A stretch of 14,285 nucleotides of DNA from NCBI GenBank assembly GCA_035651595.1, contig DASRFJ010000007.1, positions 1 to 14,285 of the forward strand, given 5' to 3'. This document shows, piece after piece, positions 7,244 through 12,016 of the stretch. The position numbers and the translations under genes are program-made. Position 1 is the first letter of the stretch. Each line of letters starts with the position of its first letter. The notes under the pieces are model-generated. The model had not been told where the DNA came from. It searched no databases and saw only the letters and a program-made list of their open reading frames with translations. The stretch is from JAFARZ01 sp035651595. GTDB taxonomy: Bacteria > Actinomycetota > Actinomycetes > Streptosporangiales > Streptosporangiaceae.

Positions 7244-7905
7244 CGCCGGGCGGCCACGGTGTCGGGTTCTGGGTATATGAGCCGGTCGCGCACCGAGACC
7301 ACGCCTTGTACATGCCTGGCCATGCGGACCAGCTCGTGTCCCAGGTCGGCCGTCTCCGGCTCGCCCTGCAGCGTCACGATCCCGTCCTTGACCGTCACCT
7401 TGAACCGCCGCGGATCCTCTAGCAGGTCGCGCAGTACCAGCTGGATGATCTCCGTGCGGATCTCGGTGTCCGGCCGGTCGAAGACGGCGAGGATGTCGGT
7501 CCTGGTGACGATCCCGGCCAGGCGGCCGGCCGCGTTGACCACCGGGAGCCGCTTGAGCCCGCGGGAGTACATCAGCTTGGCGGCGTGCGCCACCGTGTCG
7601 TCCGGCGATACGGTTACCGCCGGGCTGCTCATCAGGTCGGCGGCCGTTGTCCCCTCGGCCTTCTCGTGCTGCTTGCGGTGCACGATGCCGTCGAGCATCC
7701 CGGCCACGCCCGCCGTGTCGTCCAGACCCTCCTTGGGGAGCATGTCGGCCTCGGAGATCACGCCGATTACCCGCAGCTGGTCGTCCAGGACGGGAAACGC
7801 GCTGATCCGGAATTCCCGGAGCCGCTGGGCCATGTCCTTATAGGTCGCGTCCTTCCGCACCCACAGCACATGGGTGGTCATCACGTCCTTGATGGTGCTG
7901 TTCAT
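7240..7905 (-). CDS. CBS-pair and BON domain protein
   Basis: This is a cytoplasmic protein of about 221 residues. Two CBS motifs (about 6-60 with VMTTHVLWVRKDATYKDMA, and 85-140 with LMSSPAVTVSPDDTVAHAA and GLKRLPVVN) form a Bateman module, which in this family usually binds AMP, ATP or a related ligand. A BON domain follows (about 145-210; FKVTVKDGIVTLQGEPET, then HVQGVVSVRDRLIY); BON domains generally bind membranes or protein partners. I prefer the ATG at 7903-7905 because AAGGGG lies 9 bases upstream and the start then matches related CBS proteins; an ATG at 7909-7911 is possible but only 3 bases from that site. The ribosome site overlaps the stop of the dehydrogenase gene, and its own stop overlaps the next start. 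It probably tunes neighbouring enzymes to energy charge (inference). Confidence 0.9.
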   Translation of the reverse strand: MNSTIKDVMTTHVLWVRKDATYKDMAQRLREFRISAFPVLDDQLRVIGVISEADMLPKEGLDDTAGVAGMLDGIVHRKQHEKAEGTTAADLMSSPAVTVSPDDTVAHAAKLMYSRGLKRLPVVNAAGRLAGIVTRTDILAVFDRPDTEIRTEIIQLVLRDLLEDPRRFKVTVKDGIVTLQGEPETADLGHELVRMARHVQGVVSVRDRLIYPEPDTVAARR

Positions 7906-7918
7906 CTCCATCGTCCCC

Positions 7919-8959
7919 TTAGCGGCTCAGCACGACCTTGAGCGCGCCGGTCTCGCCTGCCCGGGCGAACACGTCGTACGCCTCGTCGAACTCGTCGAGG
8001 CCGAAGTGGTGCGTGATGAACGTGCGCGCGTCGATCTGCCGGGTCCGCACCAGCTCGAGCAGCACCGGGATGGTGAACGTGTCCACCAGACCGGTGGTGA
8101 TCGTGATGTCGCGGATCCAGTCGCGCTCCAGGTGCAGCGTCGCGGGCTCGCCGTGCACGCCGATGTTCGCGACGTGGCCGCCGGCCCGGACCAGGGCGAC
8201 CGCCTGCTCGAAGCTGGCCGGCACGCCGACCGCCTCGATCGTGACGTCCGCGCCGAGGCCGTCGGTCAGCTTCTTGATCACGTGCATCGGGTCTTCGCGA
8301 GTGCTGTTCACGGTGACGTCCGCGCCGAACCGCTTGGCCGCCTCAAGGCGAGCGTCGGCCAGGTCGATCGCCACGATGTGGCTGGGGCTGAACAGCCGCG
8401 CGCCGGTAATCGCGGACAGGCCGATCGGGCCGGCGCCCACGACCGCGACGACGTCGCCGGGCTTGACCTGACCGTTGAGCGCACCGACCTCGTAGCTGGT
8501 GGGCAGGATGTCGGCCAGCATGAGCACCTCCTCGTCGGGTGCACCGTCGGGGATCGCGTAGGTAGACGTGTCGGCGAACGGCACGCGGACGTAGTCCGCC
8601 TGGGTGCCGTCGATCTTGTGGCCGAGGATCCAGCCGCCGCCGCACAGGCACTGCCCGTACCGGCCCTCCCGGCAGAACCGGCAGGTGCCGCACGCGCTGA
8701 CACAGGAAACCAGCACCCGGTCGCCCGGCCGCAGCGTGTGCACGCCGTCGCCGGTCTCGTCGACGGTGCCGACCGCCTCGTGGCCGAGGATCCGGCCATT
8801 GCGCACCGCCGGGACGTCGCCCTTGAGGATGTGCAGGTCGGTCCCGCAGATCGTGGTGGCGTCGACCCGGATGATCGCGTCGCCGTCGTCGGTGATCTCC
8901 GGGTCGCGTACCTCTTCCCAGGCCTTCTGGCCGGGCCCGTGGTAAACCATTGCTCGCAT
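7919..8959 (-). CDS. Zinc-dependent alcohol dehydrogenase (MDR family)
   Basis: This 346-residue medium-chain dehydrogenase/reductase oxidises an alcohol or reduces an aldehyde with a nicotinamide cofactor. Catalytic zinc ligands are Cys38 (TICGTDLH), His60-Glu61 (LGHEAVG) and probably Asp150. Structural zinc is held by Cys90, 93, 96 and 104 (CGTCRFCREGRYGQC). The Rossmann motif is GAGPIG (175-180), and Asp199 at the end of the next strand (VAIDLA) favours NAD over NADP. Length is normal. The ATG at 8957-8959 is chosen for its strong ribosome site, AGGAGG with a 5-base gap; the open frame extends further upstream but looks non-coding. It heads the five-gene minus-strand operon. Its substrate is unknown; as first gene it would link acetyl-phosphate metabolism to NADH balance (inference). 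Confidence 0.93.
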   Translation of the reverse strand: MRAMVYHGPGQKAWEEVRDPEITDDGDAIIRVDATTICGTDLHILKGDVPAVRNGRILGHEAVGTVDETGDGVHTLRPGDRVLVSCVSACGTCRFCREGRYGQCLCGGGWILGHKIDGTQADYVRVPFADTSTYAIPDGAPDEEVLMLADILPTSYEVGALNGQVKPGDVVAVVGAGPIGLSAITGARLFSPSHIVAIDLADARLEAAKRFGADVTVNSTREDPMHVIKKLTDGLGADVTIEAVGVPASFEQAVALVRAGGHVANIGVHGEPATLHLERDWIRDITITTGLVDTFTIPVLLELVRTRQIDARTFITHHFGLDEFDEAYDVFARAGETGALKVVLSR

Positions 8960-9103
8960 CTGTCCTCCTAAGTCACTGTTCAGCCTCGTCGGGAAAGGCG
9001 CCTTCCGGCAGGGCCATACGTCCCATCGACCCGGGTTGTAGGGCCCTACCCCGCAGGCAGCGGCGCTGGCGATGCTGAGGATGAAAGCGAAGGAGGCAGG
9101 GCG
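8960..9103. promoter_or_regulatory. Divergent promoter region between two stress operons
   Basis: This 144-bp gene-free interval must carry the promoters of the minus-strand operon (from 8959) and the plus-strand operon (from 9104). It contains a DosR-like element GGGCC-ATAC-GTCCC (9011-9024; 11 of 14 core positions match the mycobacterial consensus), an exact 12-bp palindrome GTAGGGCCCTAC (9038-9049) and a 10-bp palindrome AAGGCGCCTT (8995-9004). The plus-strand ribosome site AGGAGG is at 9091-9096. I cannot place -10/-35 boxes with confidence. Three symmetric elements in so short a space suggest joint control of both operons. Confidence 0.6.
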
Positions 9104-9295
9104 ATGCTGAGCTACGCAAGCGACTTCTGGCCGTTGTTCTGGATCATCGTCGGAAGCGGAGCTGTGCTGACGGCGCTGATATGCCTGCTGGTGGCGACCT
9201 TCTCGCCATCGTGGTTCAAGCGCCACGGCCAGCACGCACCACTGATCAGGCTCCATCAGCCGCCCAAGCCCGCGCAGACGCGAAAGGCAGCATGA
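9104..9295 (+). CDS. Small single-pass membrane protein, function unknown
   Basis: This 63-residue protein has an excellent ribosome site (AGGAGG, 7 bases before the ATG). One hydrophobic helix spans about residues 8-33 (FWPLFWIIVGSGAVLTALIC and onward), and a basic, Pro-rich cytoplasmic-type tail follows (WFKRHGQHAPLIRLHQPPKP). I recognise no family. It stops 1 base before the ATG of the PPOX-fold gene and opens the operon that ends in uspA, so it is almost certainly co-expressed with both. It could be a small membrane anchor or regulator, but nothing in the sequence shows that. Confidence 0.72.
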   Translation: MLSYASDFWPLFWIIVGSGAVLTALICLLVATFSPSWFKRHGQHAPLIRLHQPPKPAQTRKAA

Positions 9296-9296
9296 C

Positions 9297-9719
9297 ATGA
9301 CCACGTCTGAGCGTGTGATCGAGACACTGGACGAAGCGGAATGCCGGCGGCTCATCTCGCACGGCGGCATCGGCCGCATCGCCTACCAGAGCAGGTTCGG
9401 CCAGGCCGTGCTGCCGGTGAACTACCAGATGCACGACGGCGCGATCCTGTTCCGGACCGCGGCGCACAGCCCGCTGGACGAGGACCTGCGCACCGGGATC
9501 GCCGACGCCGAGTACCGCGTGGCGTTCGAGATCGACGACTTCGACCCGGCGAGCAGGCAGGGCTGGAGCGTGCTCGTCCAGGGCGCGGCACACCATGTCG
9601 CACCGGGCGCCGAACGCGAGGCGGCGCTCAGCGCCCGCGTCGAGCCCTGGCCGGGCGGCGAGCGGGAGCTGTTCGTGCGGATCGTCCCGGCCCGGATAAC
9701 CGGCCGCCGGATCAGATGA
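9297..9719 (+). CDS. Pyridoxamine 5'-phosphate oxidase-fold flavin-binding protein
   Basis: This 140-residue protein has the split beta-barrel pattern of the PPOX-like family. It has an N-terminal helix (LDEAECRRLISHGGIGRIAY), the strand pair VLPVNYQMHDGAILFRT (38-54), a turn HSPLDEDL (57-64), and VAFEIDDFDPASRQGWSVLV (75-94), the segment that usually contacts the flavin phosphate. Members bind FMN, F420 or haem. It is too short and too diverged to be the true vitamin B6 enzyme PdxH, so a redox or detoxification role is more likely; the substrate is unknown. The start at 9297 follows the previous stop by 1 bp, and its end overlaps the ribosome-site region of uspA. Similar genes accompany UspA proteins in actinomycete dormancy regions. 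Confidence 0.85.
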   Translation: MTTSERVIETLDEAECRRLISHGGIGRIAYQSRFGQAVLPVNYQMHDGAILFRTAAHSPLDEDLRTGIADAEYRVAFEIDDFDPASRQGWSVLVQGAAHHVAPGAEREAALSARVEPWPGGERELFVRIVPARITGRRIR

Positions 9720-9730
9720 AGGAGATCGCC

Positions 9731-10153
9731 ATGTACGACCGGATACTGGTACCGGTGGATAGTTCGGCGCCGTCCGACCGCGCGGTGCTCGCCGCGCGTG
9801 ACCTGGCCCTGCTGTCCAAGGGCGAGGTCTGGGTGCTCCACCTGCGCGAGCTGCGGGAGGTCGGTGGCAAGGGCGGCGTCGCGGTGCCGTTCGAATCGTC
9901 CGAGGACGCGAAAGCAGAGGTCGAGACGTCCCTCAAAGTGCTGACCGAAGCAGGGGTGACGGCGCACGGCGAGGTACGCGGCACGATCTTCGGCTATGCG
10001 GCCAAGGAAATCGTCGCCGACGCCAAGGAGATCGGCGCCGACGTCATCGTGATGGGCTCACGCGGCCGTGGCAACCTGGCAGGCCTGGTCCTCGGCAGCA
10101 CCGCCCACAAGGTCATCCACCTCACCGACCGCCCCGTCCTCGTCATCCGCTAG
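9731..10153 (+). CDS. Universal stress protein, UspA family, ATP-binding type
   Basis: This is a 140-residue single-domain Usp. It begins MYDRILVPVDSS, the first strand with the nucleotide-contacting Asp10, and ends with the ATP-binding signature GSRGRGNLAGLVLGST (109-124; G-x2-G-x-G-x7-G-S pattern) followed by the final strand RPVLVIR. It therefore belongs to the ATP-binding subclass, cytoplasmic and usually dimeric. In actinomycetes such proteins are induced in hypoxia or stationary phase and adjust growth or energy use. The ATG at 9731 is chosen over one at 9716 because AAGGAG (9719-9724) lies 6 bases before it. It is last in the operon. The first good hairpin downstream is at 10366-10389, so the transcript may run about 200 bp past the stop. 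Confidence 0.93.
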   Translation: MYDRILVPVDSSAPSDRAVLAARDLALLSKGEVWVLHLRELREVGGKGGVAVPFESSEDAKAEVETSLKVLTEAGVTAHGEVRGTIFGYAAKEIVADAKEIGADVIVMGSRGRGNLAGLVLGSTAHKVIHLTDRPVLVIR

Positions 10154-10274
10154 CTCCCGCCAGAACGCCGGCTGCTGCGGTTTCCGTGGTTGGGGGCCAT
10201 AGCGGTCTCGCGCCGGGCCGCGTGCCGGTGGCCGTCCGTGTCCGGCCCGGTGCCCGCTGCGCGCTGCTGCTGCG

Positions 10275-10298
10275 CTGGGGCTGGGGCTGGGGCTGGGG
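10275..10298 (+). repeat. Four tandem CTGGGG hexamers (G-quadruplex motif)
   Basis: CTGGGG occurs four times without interruption, giving four runs of four G separated by two-base CT loops. This fits the canonical G-quadruplex pattern with short loops, on the plus strand, 120 bp downstream of uspA and in non-coding DNA. The repeat is seen directly; folding is inferred. Confidence 0.85.
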
Positions 10299-10365
10299 CG
10301 CAGCATGTGGCTGGCGGTGCGCGAGCCCTCCGCATCAACGTGGCGGATTTGCCTATCGTGGACGA

Positions 10366-10389
10366 CTGACCCCCGTATCCGGGGGTCAG
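10366..10389 (+). terminator. Perfect hairpin, possible uspA-operon terminator
   Basis: CTGACCCCCG (10366-10375), the loop TATC and CGGGGGTCAG (10380-10389) form a perfect 10-bp, GC-rich stem. No T-run follows (next bases AT CACC), which is common for actinomycete intrinsic terminators. It is the strongest hairpin after uspA, 213 bp beyond its stop. It could instead be an operator for rightward genes. Confidence 0.45.
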
Positions 10390-10474
10390 ATCACCACGAA
10401 GAGGTAATCCATCACGTTATCCGTGCAACCGCCAGTGCGCCCAGGGATTAGGCCGTGTTCAAAAGCGCCGTCGC

Positions 10475-10526
10475 AACCGCGTGGTTGTGGCAACCACGCG
10501 CATAGAACCGCGTGGTTGCCACAACC
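10475..10526. repeat. Compound inverted/direct repeat
   Basis: GGTTGTGGCAACCACGCG (10483-10500) is the exact reverse complement of 10509-10526: 18-bp arms with an 8-bp spacer. The left arm lies within its own hairpin, CGCGTGGTTG-TGG-CAACCACGCG (10478-10500), and AACCGCGTGGTTG occurs as a direct repeat at 10475-10487 and 10506-10518. Two alternative folds are therefore possible, one long hairpin or separate smaller hairpins. No T-run follows. It might be a palindromic repetitive element, a regulatory switch or a protein-binding array. Confidence 0.8.
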
Positions 10527-10600
10527 GCCAAGCCCTCCTTCCGGGTGCGCGCCATGGTACGCACACCACGCGTACGCGGCTAGGCCGGCGGTCCGGGTGG

Positions 10601-10620
10601 TTGAGGACCTTGTTCCCTAC
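10601..10620 (+). promoter_or_regulatory. DosR-box-like palindrome before the hydrogenase remnant
   Basis: TTGAGGACCTTGTTCCCTAC matches the DosR consensus TTSGGGACTWWAGTCCCSAA (recalled from memory) at 14 of 20 positions, including the leading TTG and most of both arms. It ends 33 bp before the ATG at 10654. Group 3b hydrogenase genes are known to be DosR-controlled in Mycobacterium smegmatis, so the pairing makes biological sense. Confidence 0.42.
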
Positions 10621-10653
10621 CCCGGACGGCTCGCCGCGGCGCATCGTCGGAGC

Positions 10654-10930
10654 ATGGAATACGTCCTGGACCGCGGGGACCTGGATCTGCTGCTGGCGGC
10701 GATCCGGCGGCGGGGTTTCCGGCTCGTCGGGCCGGTGGTCGCCGACGGGGCCATCTGCTACGGGGACGTCGAGTCGTCGGCAGACCTGCCGGCCGGCTGG
10801 ACCGACGAGCAGGACTGCGGGACGTACCGGCTGAAGCGCCGCGACGACGACGCGTTGTTCGGTTTCAACATCGGGCCGCAGTCGCCGAAGAAGTACCTGT
10901 TCCCCGCCACCGCCACGCTGTGGCGGTCCA
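10654..10930 (+). pseudogene. N-terminal fragment of a hydrogenase beta (HydB/AsrA-like) iron-sulfur subunit
   Basis: The ATG at 10654 starts about 92 codons reading MEYVLDRGDLDLLLAAIRRR, then GFRLVGPVVADGAICYG, LPAGWTDEQDCGTYRLKRRD and ALFGFNIGPQSPKKYLFP. This is the conserved N-terminal domain of the beta subunit of group 3b NiFe (sulf)hydrogenases and AsrA-like proteins. The full subunit is about 350 residues and carries two 4Fe-4S motifs near its C-terminus; none of those cysteines is present. Homology ends near LWRSN, about 10930, where a different sequence begins in another frame. The start has only a weak ribosome site. The open frame runs by chance through the next fragment into the downstream gene, which could mislead annotation. 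Only a stump of the electron-transfer subunit remains. Confidence 0.7.
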
Positions 10931-11176
10931 ACCGGCCTGATCCTCGCCGCCTACGTGGCCACCTGGCTCGCCGCGCTCGCCAGGACCGGCGCGATCGACG
11001 TCACAGCGCTGCTGGTGCCGGGCGCGATCATCACCGCGCTGCTGCAAGCCGGGGTGCAGGGCAAGGCGCTGGCACCGCAATGGGCCGGCCTGGCCCTGGT
11101 AGCGGCCGGTGCCGTCGCCATCGCCCTGCTGGCCTTCGCCCGCAAACCCGCGCCGGCGACGGTGGAGGTCCGTTGA
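10931..11176 (+). pseudogene. C-terminal fragment of an unidentified membrane protein
   Basis: In the frame containing the GTG at 10955, about 81 codons read TGLILAAYVATWLAALARTG, then AIDVTALLVPGAIITALLQA, a short polar loop, and LALVAAGAVAIALLAFARKP before the TGA at 11174-11176. Two to three transmembrane helices are apparent and the sequence looks like the tail of a larger integral membrane protein. No ribosome site or natural start lies at its beginning; it abuts the hydrogenase remnant directly. The parent family is not recognised. Its stop overlaps the TTG of the DUF6390-like gene (TTGA), so translation through this scrap may still feed that gene. If GTG 10955 is used, a 73-residue membrane protein is conceivable. 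Confidence 0.5.
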
Positions 11177-11934
11177 TACCCGGCCCGCTGCTGTTCGCTA
11201 GGTACGCTTTTCCGCCGAACGAGCGGGGGTACTGCGGGCCGGCCGACCATGCCGCCCTGCATGGCTACGGCATGGCCGGGGTGAGCGACCCGGGCCTGGT
11301 GCTGCTCGCCCGGGCATTTGCCGGCGCGTGGCCCTACCTCCAGCTCATCGCGGCCGCCAACCGCATCGCCGACCCGCTGGACGCTCGGGTGGTGGCGGCG
11401 TACTGGGTAGGCAACAGCCTGCTCGATAACGCCCCGATGAGTGACTTCGGCCCGTTCCTCGAGGAGGCGTTCCGGCCCCGGGCAGGCCGGGGCTGGGCGC
11501 CGATCGCCGGAACGGTCGTGGCGGGCGCGGTGCCGCACCACAGCTTTCACGTGTTCTGCGTCTACCCGTGGACCGGGCTGCTGCGGGCGGGGCGGTCCGA
11601 GCCGTCGCTGCACGTCCTCGACCGCTGCCGCATCGGCTGGGGCCGGGTCGTCAGCGCTCCGGACGACGGCACCGTGCTGGTCAGGCAGCATCCGCTGACC
11701 TGGGACGGCCGGTCGTTCGGCCTAGGACCGGCAGAGCCGCGGCCAGCCAGGATCGGGTTCGTCGCCTCGCTGGCACCCGGCGACTGGGTGAGCCTGCACT
11801 GGGATTGTGTATGCGACCGGCTCACCAGCGCGCAGGTCAGGACACTCAGCGGGCTGACGCGCCGCCACATGTGGCTAGCTCAGACCGGGACTTCCGCAGG
11901 CCGCCACCGCACCGCCGAGCTGGCCGATCTCTGA
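11173..11934 (+). CDS. DUF6390-like protein, often hydrogenase-associated
   Basis: This is a soluble protein of about 253 residues. It begins GPLLFARYAFPPNERGYCGP and continues with LARAFAGAWPYLQLIAAANR, DPLDARVVAAYWVGNSLLD and HHSFHVFCVYPWTGLLRAG. I recognise the pattern as the uncharacterised DUF6390 family of actinomycetes, which as I recall is encoded beside hydrogenase genes; no catalytic function is known to me. Conserved-looking Cys, His and Trp residues (ERGYCGPADH, VPHHSFHVF, HWDCVCDR) might bind metal or cofactor, but that is speculation. Start choice: TTG at 11173 with GGAGG 4 bases upstream and TTGA overlap with the previous stop; homology begins 3 residues later. It appears intact while its supposed partner genes are lost. 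The family name is moderately certain. Confidence 0.7.
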   Translation: MIPGPLLFARYAFPPNERGYCGPADHAALHGYGMAGVSDPGLVLLARAFAGAWPYLQLIAAANRIADPLDARVVAAYWVGNSLLDNAPMSDFGPFLEEAFRPRAGRGWAPIAGTVVAGAVPHHSFHVFCVYPWTGLLRAGRSEPSLHVLDRCRIGWGRVVSAPDDGTVLVRQHPLTWDGRSFGLGPAEPRPARIGFVASLAPGDWVSLHWDCVCDRLTSAQVRTLSGLTRRHMWLAQTGTSAGRHRTAELADL

Positions 11935-11951
11935 CGGTTCGTGACGATCCG

Positions 11952-11996
11952 AGATATGCTTGAGTCAAGTATACTTCGGTCAAGTACACTTCGGCA
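11952..11996. repeat. Three 15-bp tandem repeats upstream of the ATPase gene
   Basis: The units AGATATGCTTGAGTC (11952), AAGTATACTTCGGTC (11967) and AAGTACACTTCGGCA (11982) follow one another at exactly 15-bp spacing; the first is degenerate. Each is centred on a near-palindrome, perfect in the middle copy (AAGTATACTT, 11967-11976). They occupy most of the 82-bp gap before the ATG at 12017. A tandem operator for a dimeric repressor, or promoter duplication (TATACT resembles a -10 box), are the likeliest roles. Confidence 0.6.
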
Positions 11997-12016
11997 GCCT
12001 GTGAGGGCGAGGCCTG

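Larger units (their letters stand above)
10154..10653. other. 500-bp gene-free stretch with several structured elements
   Basis: I see no credible gene here: frames lack recognisable motifs and ribosome sites. In order it holds a four-copy CTGGGG repeat, a perfect 10-bp-stem hairpin, a compound inverted and direct repeat built on CGCGTGGTTG, and a DosR-like box just before the hydrogenase remnant. A short open stretch ending ALRINVADLPIVDD at about 10365 could be the tail of a lost gene but is not identifiable. Confidence 0.6.

Noticed and set aside
5513..7843. 776-codon plus-strand open frame opposite the GNAT fusion and CBS-BON genes
   Set aside because: It spans two well-supported opposite-strand genes, has His/Arg/Asp-biased composition and no family resemblance, so it is a GC-driven shadow.
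8960..9379. N-terminal extension of the alcohol dehydrogenase to about 9379
   Set aside because: The extension overlaps the divergent small membrane protein and PPOX genes, has no MDR homology, and a strong AGGAGG precedes the ATG at 8959.
10366..10389. The hairpin as a DosR-type operator
   Set aside because: Its arms are CCCCCG...CGGGGG, the opposite polarity to GGGAC...GTCCC, and the 4-bp loop gives a stable RNA stem; a terminator-like reading fits better.
10475..10526. CRISPR array
   Set aside because: Only two related copies, in opposite orientation, with an 8-bp spacer and no cas genes nearby.
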